From an uncultured Trueperaceae bacterium (GTDB taxonomy: Bacteria > Deinococcota > Deinococci > Deinococcales > Trueperaceae), in the NCBI GenBank assembly GCA_937907415.1, contig CALCHY010000048.1, forward strand, positions 79,339-143,338: DNA of 64,000 nucleotides, in the 5' to 3' direction. Position numbers and translations under genes: made by a program. Shown piece by piece: positions 8,238-15,784 of this stretch. The notes below the pieces were generated by a model. The model was not told the DNA's origin. It saw only the letters and a list, made by a program, of their open reading frames with translations, and ran no database searches. Position 1 is the stretch's first letter; every line of letters begins with the position of its first letter.

Positions 8238-9797
8238 TTAGGCCCGCGCCACGTTCTTGAACTCGTCGCGGAGGATGGCGCAGGCGTCCTCGGCGAGCGC
8301 GCCGGTGGTGTCCCTGGGGGCGCAGTAGGGCATGACGGTGACCTCAAAGGCGGCGTTGAGCGCGGGCTGTTGGCCGAGGCCTTCGTCGATGAGGCGCTTG
8401 GCTTCACGCAGGAGGTTGATGGTCACGCGCGGGTTGGTGGGGCGCTTGAGGAGGCCGCCGTGCACGCCGGTGTTGCCGCGCGTCCACTGCTCGAAGTCGA
8501 GGAGCTTGGTGATGACGCTGTCGTTGCCGAAGACCTCGGTGTAGATGCGCTTGAGGATGTTGGGGTCGGCGGTGCTCATGTCGACCTGGAGCTCGAAGCG
8601 CCCGAGGAGCGCTGCGTCAATGGCGCCGAACTGCTCGTAGTCGTCGCCCTGGTTGGTGGTGGCGACGATGGTGAGGTTCTCCTTGGGGGCGGGGATGACT
8701 TCGCCGCTGGGGAGCGTCACGCAGAAGTGAGCGCCGGCACCCAGGGGCTCTTCGCCCATGGCCTTGAGCTCGGTGGGGTTGACGGTGTCGAGTGCGCCGA
8801 CGAGCACGTTGGCGTACAGCGGCTCGAAACGTAGGAGCTCGTCGATGAGTAGGACGGTCTTGGACTTCTGCGCGAGGCGGAAGGCGCGCGTGAGGGGGCC
8901 GTCGACCCACTTGGGGCCTTGTTCGGTGGGGACGATGCTGCCCCAGAAGTCGCGGTCTTCGATGCCGGCGGCGCCCTTGAGGGTGACGAGGCGCGCCTTG
9001 GTGGTGAGCGCGAGTTGCTTGCCGGTTTCGGTCTTGAAGGTGCCGGTGGGGCCCGTGAGGAGCGCGGTGCCGCCCGAGGTGGCGAGGCGCACGAGGCGCG
9101 CGAGGGGTTCGAGGCCGATGCGCTTGCCGCGAGCTCGCCGGCTGGTGGTGGGGGTGTTGGCGGCGCCGGGGACGTGCTTGAGTCCGAGGTCGGTGTGCGG
9201 GACGGCTCTGCCGGCTACGGGGGGGATGGTGTCGTCCGTGTCGATCTCGCCGCGCTCGAAGGCGCCTTTGAGGGTGTAGTAGAGCGAGTCGGTGAGGTGA
9301 ACGATGAGCTCGTTGGCGCGCTGGTCGTTGTTGATTCGGCGCCAGTCGGTATCGTCGCGTACTGGGAGACTGATTTTGAGGGTGTTGTTGATGTGGTCGA
9401 GCAATCCGCTGTAGATCTGTTGGGTTTCGGGCCTGACGCCGAGGAGGGCGCTCTCGATTAGGCCGAGTAGGTAGGGGCCGGTGCGGCCTTCGGCGTTCTT
9501 CCAGGAGCGGTGCATGTTGCCTTGGCGGGAGTGCGATTGCCTGACTTCGCGGCTCTTGCCGCTGCTGAGGTAATCGACGCGGATGTCGTCGCCTTCGCGC
9601 CAGATGGTGGCGCGCCCGCTGAGGAGCTCGACGATGGCGTTTAGGGGGCCGACGCCGATCTTGCTGGTTTGGTTCGTGTCGGCGTGTTGGCTTCTGAGGT
9701 GGTTGGGGATGGTTTCGCCCGGGTGGATGTTGGGGAGCCGGGGGTTGGGTGGGTTGTTGCTGCCGCCGCGGTAGCCGGCATGGAGGATTTGCGCCAC
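8238..9797 (-). CDS. MoxR/CobS-type AAA+ ATPase
   Basis: 519 aa from the GTG at 9797, which directly follows AAAGGAAACGAAC; an upstream ATG at 9941 would add 48 residues lacking protein-like composition and would cross a terminator. Walker A is GPTGTFKT (249-256), Walker B LLIDE (316-320), with sensor-1 IVATTNQ and arginine-finger-type LLGRFELQVD. The N-terminal 200 residues are not recognised. MoxR-type rings remodel or activate partners through VWA proteins; here the partner is surely the next gene. First gene of the MoxR-VWA-helicase operon, preceded by one of the repeated leader hairpins (9857-9880). Confidence 0.85.
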   Translation of the reverse strand: MAQILHAGYRGGSNNPPNPRLPNIHPGETIPNHLRSQHADTNQTSKIGVGPLNAIVELLSGRATIWREGDDIRVDYLSSGKSREVRQSHSRQGNMHRSWKNAEGRTGPYLLGLIESALLGVRPETQQIYSGLLDHINNTLKISLPVRDDTDWRRINNDQRANELIVHLTDSLYYTLKGAFERGEIDTDDTIPPVAGRAVPHTDLGLKHVPGAANTPTTSRRARGKRIGLEPLARLVRLATSGGTALLTGPTGTFKTETGKQLALTTKARLVTLKGAAGIEDRDFWGSIVPTEQGPKWVDGPLTRAFRLAQKSKTVLLIDELLRFEPLYANVLVGALDTVNPTELKAMGEEPLGAGAHFCVTLPSGEVIPAPKENLTIVATTNQGDDYEQFGAIDAALLGRFELQVDMSTADPNILKRIYTEVFGNDSVITKLLDFEQWTRGNTGVHGGLLKRPTNPRVTINLLREAKRLIDEGLGQQPALNAAFEVTVMPYCAPRDTTGALAEDACAILRDEFKNVARA

Positions 9798-9856
9798 GTT
9801 CGTTTCCTTTCGAGCGCGGCTGTGGCCGCGCGCATGCGGAGTCTTTTGACTCCTGC

Positions 9857-9880
9857 TTGCGCGTAGCGCTTCCTTCTCTT
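9857..9880 (-). promoter_or_regulatory. Leader hairpin motif, copy 1
   Basis: On the minus strand this reads purine tract GAAGGAAGC, short stem, GCAA. Stem GCGC pairs with GCGC around TA(C). It lies 60 nt upstream of the MoxR start and downstream of a terminator. One of about ten similar copies in the window. Confidence 0.5.
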
Positions 9881-9926
9881 GGCTTGGGCCCACGGTGGGT
9901 TGCATGGTTTTGGGGAAAGAAGAGAA

Positions 9927-9959
9927 GGGAGAGAAAACCATGATGGTTTGTCTACTCCC
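9927..9959 (-). terminator. Intrinsic terminator of the 81-aa gene
   Basis: Long imperfect hairpin centred on AAACCAT/ATGGTTT with outer GGGAG/CTCCC pairing. On the minus strand it is followed by TTCTCTTCTTTCCCC, giving a pyrimidine tail. Ends the transcript of the gene at 10017-10262 before the MoxR operon. Confidence 0.7.
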
Positions 9960-10016
9960 TTCCCTCTCGACTGATCGTCGAGGTGTCCGGTTGCGGCTGG
10001 ACTGGCCGGGGAAGCG

Positions 10017-10262
10017 TTAGCTTCCTTTGCTGAACCTTGCGTGCGCCTGGTGCTTATCGAGGGAGGCGTTCGTCTTGGCGATGTCTTGGAGGACTCGCGC
10101 CTGAGCGAGTTCGCGTTCGACGGGGTCGCGCATCGTCTCGGTTTCGCACAAGAGTCGCGTGCTGCGGTTCAGCCGTTCCTTCATGGCGTGTTCGGCGATG
10201 GCCTCGACGCGCTTGAAGGCTTCGGCGTAGGTGGTGGGCTTGTGGTTGTTGGTGTTGGGCAT
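10017..10262 (-). CDS. Small helical hypothetical protein
   Basis: 81 aa, hydrophilic and predicted almost wholly helical (AEAFKRVEAIAEHAMKERL). ATG at 10262 follows GGAAAGGAAAAGGCC, a strong ribosome site. A single-gene unit: terminator downstream (9927-9959) and the conserved 18-bp motif about 110 bp upstream. No family recognised. Confidence 0.6.
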   Translation of the reverse strand: MPNTNNHKPTTYAEAFKRVEAIAEHAMKERLNRSTRLLCETETMRDPVERELAQARVLQDIAKTNASLDKHQAHARFSKGS

Positions 10263-10370
10263 GGCCTTTTCCTTTCCAACCGTCCATCCCGTCTCGTGTG
10301 CGATCGCACCGAGGGGTTGGTGCGGTCGCTGATGACGGGGTGGCGCCTCCGTCCTACGTGACCAAGGGTA

Positions 10371-10392
10371 GCATGAAATACTGATAATCGCG
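10371..10392 (-). promoter_or_regulatory. Conserved motif GATTATYAGT-N4-CATG, copy 1
   Basis: Plus-strand CATGAAATACTGATAATC (10372-10389). The same arrangement, CATGNNNNACTRATAATC, occurs upstream of two other minus-strand genes (10871 and 15183). It is about 110 bp upstream of the 81-aa gene. May be a promoter with overlapping operator. Confidence 0.5.
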
Positions 10393-10406
10393 GGGGCTTC
10401 AAGTGG

Positions 10407-10442
10407 AGAAGAGACTCGGAACGTGGGTTCTGAGTCTCTTCT
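10407..10442 (-). terminator. Hairpin terminator of the 84-aa gene
   Basis: AGAAGAGACTC (10407-10417) pairs perfectly with GAGTCTCTTCT (10432-10442). It lies about 60 bp beyond the stop of the gene ending at 10503, before the next promoter region. Confidence 0.65.
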
Positions 10443-10502
10443 TAGCCAGCCGGGGCTGGGGTCACGTTGTGCCGGCGTGAGGGCCGGGGAGAACCGGGGT
10501 TC

Positions 10503-10757
10503 TCAGTGGGAGGCGACGAGTTCTCGCCATTCCCGGTAGCGTGCCTTCTCCTGGGCTTCGGCTTCCTTGAGCGTCATGCCCGCGTCGGACACGGTGATCT
10601 CCTGGTAGCGGATGTCGAGTGCGAGCTCCTTGGCGGCCAGGTAGGCCTCGTAAGCTGCGTCCTCGTCGTCCTTGCGGAGATCGTCGTACAGGCGGACGTT
10701 GTTGCGCCTGACTGCACGAATGTCGTGGCGATTCTGATTGCTCGACCAGGTCTGCAT
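10503..10757 (-). CDS. Small hypothetical protein
   Basis: 84 aa, charged and helical (LYDDLRKDDEDAAYEAYLAA), probably cytoplasmic. ATG at 10757 follows AGGAGGCATC, a very good ribosome site. Like the 81-aa gene it forms its own unit, with terminator downstream and the 18-bp motif about 115 bp upstream, so the two are probably co-regulated. No family recognised. Confidence 0.6.
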   Translation of the reverse strand: MQTWSSNQNRHDIRAVRRNNVRLYDDLRKDDEDAAYEAYLAAKELALDIRYQEITVSDAGMTLKEAEAQEKARYREWRELVASH

Positions 10758-10870
10758 GATGCCTCCTAGCCGCCGCTGCTCCGTGTGCTACCGCACGGGA
10801 GTCAATCGTGCGGCAGCAAATGAAGTTGTGCGGATCAGTCCGATCCACTTGGTTCGAGAATAACACAGGA

Positions 10871-10890
10871 CATGCGAAACTGATAATCCC
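10871..10890 (-). promoter_or_regulatory. Conserved motif GATTATYAGT-N4-CATG, copy 2
   Basis: Plus-strand CATGCGAAACTGATAATC at 10871-10888. Read on the minus strand, TTATCA followed 17 nt later by TTATTC can be drawn as a sigma-70-like promoter for the 84-aa gene. Confidence 0.5.
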
Positions 10891-10912
10891 CCCCTGCACG
10901 CTTGGCCTGCTC

Positions 10913-11251
10913 CTACTTGTTGTTCTCTAGGGCGAGTTCCTCGAGCTTCTCCATGAACGCGGTCTTGTCAACGTGCATGAGCATGTCAGCGAGCCGCTCG
11001 CGGGTGGCGGGCAGGAGGCGTTGGGGGTAGGGGATGTGGGTGTAGGCGAGGTCGGAGATGACGCCGTCGCCCTCCTCGCTCACGCGGTCCTGGAAGATGA
11101 TGACGATTGGTTCGGGGTGGCCCGGGATGCGCCACTCGACGCCTTCGAGGACGAACTTCACGCCCTTGGTTCCGCCGAATCCTATCCAGGGGCGGCCCTC
11201 TATCGGCTTGAGTTCCTCGGGGGTGAGGCGGCGGTAGGTTCCGTAGATCAT
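10913..11251 (-). CDS. Hypothetical protein of the recombination operon
   Basis: 112 aa, mixed alpha/beta composition (KFVLEGVEWRIPGHPEPIVI), cytoplasmic. Its ATG overlaps the stop of the preceding gene by 4 bp (ATGA), so translation is coupled. Last gene of the operon that begins with the prepilin peptidase or SSB. No family recognised. Confidence 0.6.
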   Translation of the reverse strand: MIYGTYRRLTPEELKPIEGRPWIGFGGTKGVKFVLEGVEWRIPGHPEPIVIIFQDRVSEEGDGVISDLAYTHIPYPQRLLPATRERLADMLMHVDKTAFMEKLEELALENNK

Positions 11252-11643
11252 GCGAGGCCGGCCTGGTTGTTGCGCGCGTCGACGCTGGGGGCGAGGAGCT
11301 CGTAAAGGTGCGCGAGGTCGCGGGGCTTGTCGAGGCGCTGGAGTATGAGGTCGTGGTACCCGCCGGTGTTGAAGCCGACGCTGGTGATGGCGCGGATCTC
11401 GTTGTTCTTCTTGTCCCAGGTGATGATGAGTTCGGGGCGCGGGGGGCGCATGTTCGGTTTGCGCTCGCGCTTCTCGGGGTCGTAGTAGTCGTAGGCCTTG
11501 ATGGCGATGTACTCGTTGTCGGGGTTGGGCGCCTCGAAGGGCATGAACTCTTTGAGTTCGTCGTTTGTGAGGGGGCTGGCGAAGGCGCCGTGGTCTTCGA
11601 CGAGGCGCCCTAAGCTGGGGATGCTGTGGCGTGAGCGTTGCAA
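11248..11643 (-). CDS. Hypothetical protein
   Basis: 131 aa, TTG start at 11643 preceded by AAAGGAG at 10 nt spacing; no ATG alternative gives the same coverage. Contains ELIITWDKKNNEIRAITSVG, a beta-rich core, and a charged tail. Translationally coupled to the 112-aa gene downstream. Possibly a plasmid DNA-metabolism accessory by location only. Confidence 0.55.
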   Translation of the reverse strand: MQRSRHSIPSLGRLVEDHGAFASPLTNDELKEFMPFEAPNPDNEYIAIKAYDYYDPEKRERKPNMRPPRPELIITWDKKNNEIRAITSVGFNTGGYHDLILQRLDKPRDLAHLYELLAPSVDARNNQAGLA

Positions 11644-11716
11644 TCGCGTTGGGCTCCTTTCCCGGGGTAATGCGTGTAGTAGCGCGCGGCTTGGTTTTTG
11701 CTGCGCCGCGCGCTTG

Positions 11717-12157
11717 TTAGTTCGTAGGGTACTGCTGTGGATTGGGGAGCGGTTTGGCGGTGAGCGTGTCGGGTGTTGGAAGGGGGATGATGGTTTCCGC
11801 TTCTCCGTCGAGCCAGACGAGGGGCATGCGGGACACGACGTAGGTCCAGCCGCTTTTCTGCTGCTTCACCACCCATGCAATCACGCACCACTGCTGGAGG
11901 TTGGGTACGAGAATGGGGGTGGCGCCCTCTCCGCCGTCGCCATGCCAGGAGGAGTGCTTGTGGAGCAGGTCGCGAGCCATCTCCCAGTCTGCTGCTAGTT
12001 CTGCGCCGGCTTCGGACTCGCGGCTGATGGCGGTAATGTCCTTAGCGGCATCCCACCGCCAGTCGATAGGGTTGAGCTCGTAGATGTAAATGTAGGAGAG
12101 GCCCTCTATGGACTTCGTGCCGTTAACAACTGCTTCAATCTCCTCGAGTGGTGTCAT
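11717..12157 (-). CDS. Hypothetical protein
   Basis: 146 aa. ATG at 12157 overlaps the stop of the Sak4-like gene by 4 bp. Aromatic-rich and soluble (LSYIYIYELNPIDWRWDAAK), no domain recognised. Translational coupling to a recombinase-type ATPase suggests a partner role, but nothing in the sequence shows it. Confidence 0.55.
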   Translation of the reverse strand: MTPLEEIEAVVNGTKSIEGLSYIYIYELNPIDWRWDAAKDITAISRESEAGAELAADWEMARDLLHKHSSWHGDGGEGATPILVPNLQQWCVIAWVVKQQKSGWTYVVSRMPLVWLDGEAETIIPLPTPDTLTAKPLPNPQQYPTN

Positions 12158-13110
12158 GCGGCCCTGGGGTCGCGCGCGCGGATGCGTTGCTCGAGCGCCT
12201 GGCGTTCCATGAGGGTGAGTGCTTCGAGGGTGGCCTTGCCGTAGGTGCGTTGCGCGACGAGGACGACCTGCTCGCGCTTGAACCCGGCTTCCTTCGCGAG
12301 CTCGAGGAGTTCGGGGAGGGTGGGCTTCTCCTCCACCGGCTCGGCTTCCGGCTGGGCTTCGGCTTCGGCGGGGGCTTCCTCGGGGGTGGAGATTTCCTTG
12401 GGGGCGCCCGCGAGCTCGAGGAGCTTGGGGAAGGTGGGGTCTTCGATCTGCATGCCGATGGGAAGGTTGGGGACGTTGCTCTTGACGATGGTGCCGATGC
12501 GGGTTTCGACGAGGTCGCCGGGGCGCATGACGAGCTGCAATTCCATCAGGACGTCAATCAGGTATTCCAAGCCGCCAGCCGTGAGGGGGACGATGCGGCC
12601 GACTTCGTTGGCTTCGGCTTCTTCTTTGCCTCTCGCGGCGATGTGGTCGGTGATGATGACGTTCATGCCGCTTTGGTAGCAGATGCGGCGGAGCACGTCT
12701 TGCACGCGCGTCTGGAGTGCTTGTTCCTGTTCGGCGGTTAGGCGCGTGGTGGGCTTTCCGTTCTCGGCTTCGGCTTGCTTGAGGGCGCGCGAGTACGCTT
12801 CCCCGAAGTAGGCGCCCCAGCTGTCGAAGGCGATGGTGCCGTAACCCTGGTTCTTCCCGTCGCCTTCTAGCGCCCAGTCGAGCACTTGTGAGATCTCGTC
12901 GTGGTTGCGGATCTCGATGGCGTCGAAGGCGGGTTCGGCGTCGGTTGCGCCAGCCAGGAGGCGGGCTTTGCTTTCGATGTCGAGGAAGAGGAGGCGCTGG
13001 GGGAGCTCTTGGGCGCTGGCGGCGAACGTCGACTTGCCTGAGCCGGCTGGTGACCGGACAGCGATCGTTAGGCGGTCGAGGCGTGGGCGGCGGGCTAGTG
13101 GGTTGAACAT
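12154..13110 (-). CDS. Sak4-like RecA-fold ATPase (AAA_24)
   Basis: 318 aa from the ATG at 13110, which follows GGAGGAACACCACC; the frame extends upstream but that stretch is not protein-like. Walker A SPAGSGKST (near 19-27) is followed by LFLDIESKARLLAGA, and a Walker B-like strand (YGTIAFDSWG) and NVIITDHIA follow, the pattern of phage Sak4 single-strand annealing ATPases and AAA_24 plasmid proteins. The C-terminal about 100 residues are Glu/Pro-rich and then helical. Sak4 proteins act with their own SSB; here a two-OB SSB is encoded immediately upstream (37 bp), supporting a recombination or single-strand-annealing role. Confidence 0.8.
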   Translation of the reverse strand: MFNPLARRPRLDRLTIAVRSPAGSGKSTFAASAQELPQRLLFLDIESKARLLAGATDAEPAFDAIEIRNHDEISQVLDWALEGDGKNQGYGTIAFDSWGAYFGEAYSRALKQAEAENGKPTTRLTAEQEQALQTRVQDVLRRICYQSGMNVIITDHIAARGKEEAEANEVGRIVPLTAGGLEYLIDVLMELQLVMRPGDLVETRIGTIVKSNVPNLPIGMQIEDPTFPKLLELAGAPKEISTPEEAPAEAEAQPEAEPVEEKPTLPELLELAKEAGFKREQVVLVAQRTYGKATLEALTLMERQALEQRIRARDPRAA

Positions 13111-13147
13111 GGTGGTGTTCCTCCGGTGCTGGGGTGTGGTGTGGGGG

Positions 13148-13858
13148 TTAGGCGGCGTTGGTGTGGCGGGGCTGGTCGAGGAGGTAGGCGTCGGTGGCTT
13201 CCACGGCGGTGCGGTAGATCTTCTCGCCGAGGCTGGTGATGAAGTTGTCCGGCAGGTATTTGCCTTGTAGGTAGAGGCGCGCGCCTTTCGGAGTGTCCTG
13301 GTGTCGTTCCGCGAGTTCACCCCAGAGGATGATGGGTAGGAACTGGGGGTCGCGGAATGTGGGATCGCGGGGGTCTGAGATGTTGGTGACGAGCGTGCCG
13401 CGAGCTACGGGGATGCCGGTTTGGGTGTGTCGGGTCTCGATGTCGCGGGTGAGGTTGCCTTCGAGTGTGGTCTGGTTGGTTCCCCCTTCGAGGTAGTAGC
13501 GGCCGTCGTCGTCGGTGGTGATCCTTCCCGGGTGCGGGGTGGTGTGAGCGCGTTGGCCGTATACCTCGACTCGTTGACGGCGTGAGCCGTCTTCTTGCTT
13601 GTCGTCTCGGGACCGCAGCGTGCCTTGCACGAGGAGCACTGTTCCTGGCTGGAGGTCCGCGAGACTGTCGGCTTGGGGGCCGACGATGCTGACGCGGTGC
13701 CGCCAGCGGATGTTTCGGGGGCGGCCGTCGGTGGTGTGGCTCGCTTCTAGGCCAGCAACAGTGAAGAGCGCGCGGTCGCGGCCGCCTCTAGTTTCGGTGA
13801 GAATCGGCGGTTCGGCGAGCGCACCGATGAGCGTGATGTTGTTTCGTCCTGCTGCCAT
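13148..13858 (-). CDS. ssb: Single-stranded DNA-binding protein with two OB folds (copy 1)
   Basis: 236 aa from ATG at 13858 (AAGGAC upstream); the longer frame would overlap the peptidase gene. The first OB fold begins RNNITLIGALAEPP and contains ALFTVAGLEA; the second begins NQTTLEGNLTRDIE and contains PIILWGELAER and ARLYLQGKYLPD. Two OB folds in one chain, functioning as a dimer, are characteristic of Deinococcus-Thermus SSB. No acidic C-terminal tip is visible. Encoded between the prepilin peptidase and Sak4-like genes; likely covers ssDNA during recombination or plasmid replication. Confidence 0.82.
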   Translation of the reverse strand: MAAGRNNITLIGALAEPPILTETRGGRDRALFTVAGLEASHTTDGRPRNIRWRHRVSIVGPQADSLADLQPGTVLLVQGTLRSRDDKQEDGSRRQRVEVYGQRAHTTPHPGRITTDDDGRYYLEGGTNQTTLEGNLTRDIETRHTQTGIPVARGTLVTNISDPRDPTFRDPQFLPIILWGELAERHQDTPKGARLYLQGKYLPDNFITSLGEKIYRTAVEATDAYLLDQPRHTNAA

Positions 13859-13868
13859 TGGGTTGTCC

Positions 13869-15035
13869 TTAAAGGGGCACGCCGGCAATGCGGGCGTACC
13901 AAGTGATGATGCTTGGGCCGAGGGTGGCGGCGAGGACGCACCCGAGGAGCAGGTGCGGGCCGAATGGGAGGGCGCGCTGTCGGGTGGCGACACTGTGGAG
14001 CGTCCCGGTGAGGCTCGCGAGCATGAGTGCGAGGATCAGGAGGGTGGGTGTGGGTAGGAGGGCGGCGAGGGCGGCGGCGAGTTTTACGTCGCCGAACCCG
14101 AGCGTCACATCGGCGTTGTCGTCTTCTGTTTCGGGTTCTCCGCTGCGGTGTTTGAGGTGGTCGCTGACCCACCAGGCGATGCCGGCTGCGAGGGCTATGG
14201 CGCCGGCCGCAGCTAGGGCGTCGGTGGTTGCGGTGAGGGCGTTTCGGCCGAGGAAGTGACCCAGGAGCACGAGGAGGGGGGCGAGCGCGAGCAGGAGGGG
14301 TTGTGGCAGGCGGAGCGGTTTGGTGCTCTTGGCGTCGAGGAGGATGATGGCTGTCGTGATGGCGAGGGCGCGGGGGACGCCGAGGAACGCTGCGAACGTG
14401 GTGGCCATGAGCAGGTGATCGCTCGTGATGGGGAGCGTTGCGTGCTTGGGGGCGCGTAGGCGCCGCATGGCGAGGGCGGCGTAGCGCTCGAGGAGCGCGA
14501 GCGCGCCGGCTGCCGCGAGGGCGATGGTGAGTGTCTCCCCTGCTGTCTTGACGAGTCCGCTTGGGGTGGCGGGGTTGGCTGGCAGGAGGCTGGCGGCGAG
14601 ACCAGCAATGAGCGCTCCATAAACGAGTGTGTCAGGCAGCGTGCGGGTGTCCAGGTCGATGAGCGCAGCCATGAGGAGCATGCTGAGGGCGGCTGCTTGC
14701 AGCACGTAGCGCGCGAGTTCGCTGGCTTGTAGGAGGTCGGGTTGGGTGAGGAGCGCGAGCCCGAGGAAGGTGAGGGCGAAGAGCGCTTCGATTATGGGGT
14801 AGCGGGGGCTGATGCGTGCGCGGCAACCGCGGCAGCGGCCCATGAGCGCGAGCCAGGAGAGTACGGGGATGAGTTCGAGTGGGGTGAGGCGGCGTTCGCA
14901 CCTGGGGCAGCGCGAGGGTGGGTTGCTGAGGGACTGGCCTAGGGGCATGCGGTAGGCGACGACGTTGGCGAAGCTGCCGATGCTGGCGCCGAGGATGGTG
15001 GTGAGCGCGAGGCTGGTGATGGTGAAGGCGTCCAT
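13869..15035 (-). CDS. Prepilin peptidase (A24), extended
   Basis: 388 aa polytopic membrane protein. The N-terminal domain carries GSFANVVAYRMP and two CxxC pairs (CPRC near 43 and CRGC near 68), typical of PilD/ComC enzymes that cleave and methylate type IV pilin leaders. The catalytic aspartates are visible in ALIDLDTRTLPD and GFGDVKLAAAL. The usual length is about 250-290 aa; extra residues lie between the two aspartate segments (about 165-310, several added hydrophobic segments). No pilin gene is in the window, so substrates must be encoded elsewhere. First gene of the SSB-Sak4 operon and preceded by the 18-bp motif. Confidence 0.87.
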   Translation of the reverse strand: MDAFTITSLALTTILGASIGSFANVVAYRMPLGQSLSNPPSRCPRCERRLTPLELIPVLSWLALMGRCRGCRARISPRYPIIEALFALTFLGLALLTQPDLLQASELARYVLQAAALSMLLMAALIDLDTRTLPDTLVYGALIAGLAASLLPANPATPSGLVKTAGETLTIALAAAGALALLERYAALAMRRLRAPKHATLPITSDHLLMATTFAAFLGVPRALAITTAIILLDAKSTKPLRLPQPLLLALAPLLVLLGHFLGRNALTATTDALAAAGAIALAAGIAWWVSDHLKHRSGEPETEDDNADVTLGFGDVKLAAALAALLPTPTLLILALMLASLTGTLHSVATRQRALPFGPHLLLGCVLAATLGPSIITWYARIAGVPL

Positions 15036-15182
15036 GGGGGTCGCCTTAGCGTTCCGCGTATCGCTCGGTGGCGGTGGGCTTGTGGTTGGTCGGCTGGTGG
15101 GGGGAGTGATGGAAGTGGATCATGGTGTGGGTGGCGGGCGCGAACCGGGCCTGAGCCGGTGCGTCTGCGTAATCACATACTA

Positions 15183-15203
15183 CATGGAAAACTAATAATC
15201 TCG
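15183..15203 (-). promoter_or_regulatory. Conserved motif GATTATYAGT-N4-CATG, copy 3
   Basis: Plus-strand CATGGAAAACTAATAATC at 15183-15200, about 150 bp upstream of the prepilin-peptidase start. Same spacing and core as the copies at 10371 and 10871. Confidence 0.5.
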
Positions 15204-15293
15204 CGGCACCTGGATCGGCTAGGGCGCCTTGTGCGCTCGCGCAGGTGGGTTGGTGGGGGTTCTTGCGAAGATAGGCGGCTTGGCCGCCGGGTG

Positions 15294-15491
15294 TTACGGG
15301 GCATGCTTTTCGAGGTTGCGGAGGCGGCGCTCGAGGACTTTGGTGCGGGTGGTGTGGCCGGTCTTTCCGCGGGTGCAGTCGAGCGCTTGGCGGATCTCGT
15401 AGGGGGTGGCTCGGTCGAGGGCGGCTTTGAAGTTGTTGTCGCTGGTTGGCACGTTGCTGAGCCAGCTGACGGTGTCGGTGCGGGGCCGCAT
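15294..15491 (-). CDS. Small basic hypothetical protein
   Basis: 65 aa, ATG at 15491 after AAGGAGACGACC. Contains SDNNFKAALDRATPYEIRQA and a basic C-terminal helix (TRTKVLERRLRNLEKH) suited to nucleic-acid binding. Probably monocistronic, between a GC hairpin upstream and the promoter region of the next operon. Confidence 0.55.
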   Translation of the reverse strand: MRPRTDTVSWLSNVPTSDNNFKAALDRATPYEIRQALDCTRGKTGHTTRTKVLERRLRNLEKHAP

Positions 15492-15509
15492 GGTCGTCTC
15501 CTTACGGGA

Positions 15510-15534
15510 CCGGCCCGCTTCGTGGGCGGGCCGG
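15510..15534 (-). terminator. GC-rich hairpin
   Basis: CCGGCCCGC and GCGGGCCGG form a 9-bp stem with a 7-nt loop, 19 bp before the 65-aa gene. It may terminate the PRTRC transcript or fold in the leader of the small gene. Confidence 0.45.
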
Positions 15535-15608
15535 CGTCTGGCGTAGCTCGGGACTTAGCCGAAGCCGACTGAGCTTCTTGGTTATCGGTGTGTGAGGTTG
15601 CGTCTGCT

Positions 15609-15764
15609 TCAGTGGCTGGTGAGTGCGGTGGCGAGCGCGATGACGGCGATGAGGGCGGTCGCTACGCTTGCGTCGAGCAGCCAGGTCCTGATGCTGCGCG
15701 CGGCTTCTTTGCTGATGCTTGCGCGAGGTCTGGTGGTGGTTGCCTCGGCGGCCGTTCGGTGCAT
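15609..15764 (-). CDS. Small single-helix membrane protein
   Basis: 51 aa: basic N-terminus (HRTAAEATTTRPRASI) followed by a membrane helix near the C-terminus (DASVATALIAVIALATALT). ATG at 15764 after GTGAAGGC, 20 bp beyond the stop of the ThiF-like gene, same strand. Predicted tail-anchored orientation with the N-terminus in the cytoplasm. Too short for family assignment. Confidence 0.4.
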   Translation of the reverse strand: MHRTAAEATTTRPRASISKEAARSIRTWLLDASVATALIAVIALATALTSH

Positions 15765-15784
15765 GCCTTCACCGTATCAGGTTT

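Noticed and set aside
7297..8241. 314-aa plus-strand frame opposite the VWA gene
   Set aside because: Composition is Val/Leu/Gly repeats from the antisense of an acidic linker; no start site support.
9798..9941. Upstream extension of the MoxR gene to ATG at 9941
   Set aside because: The extra 48 residues are low quality and would require crossing the terminator hairpin at 9927-9959; GTG at 9797 has a perfect ribosome site.
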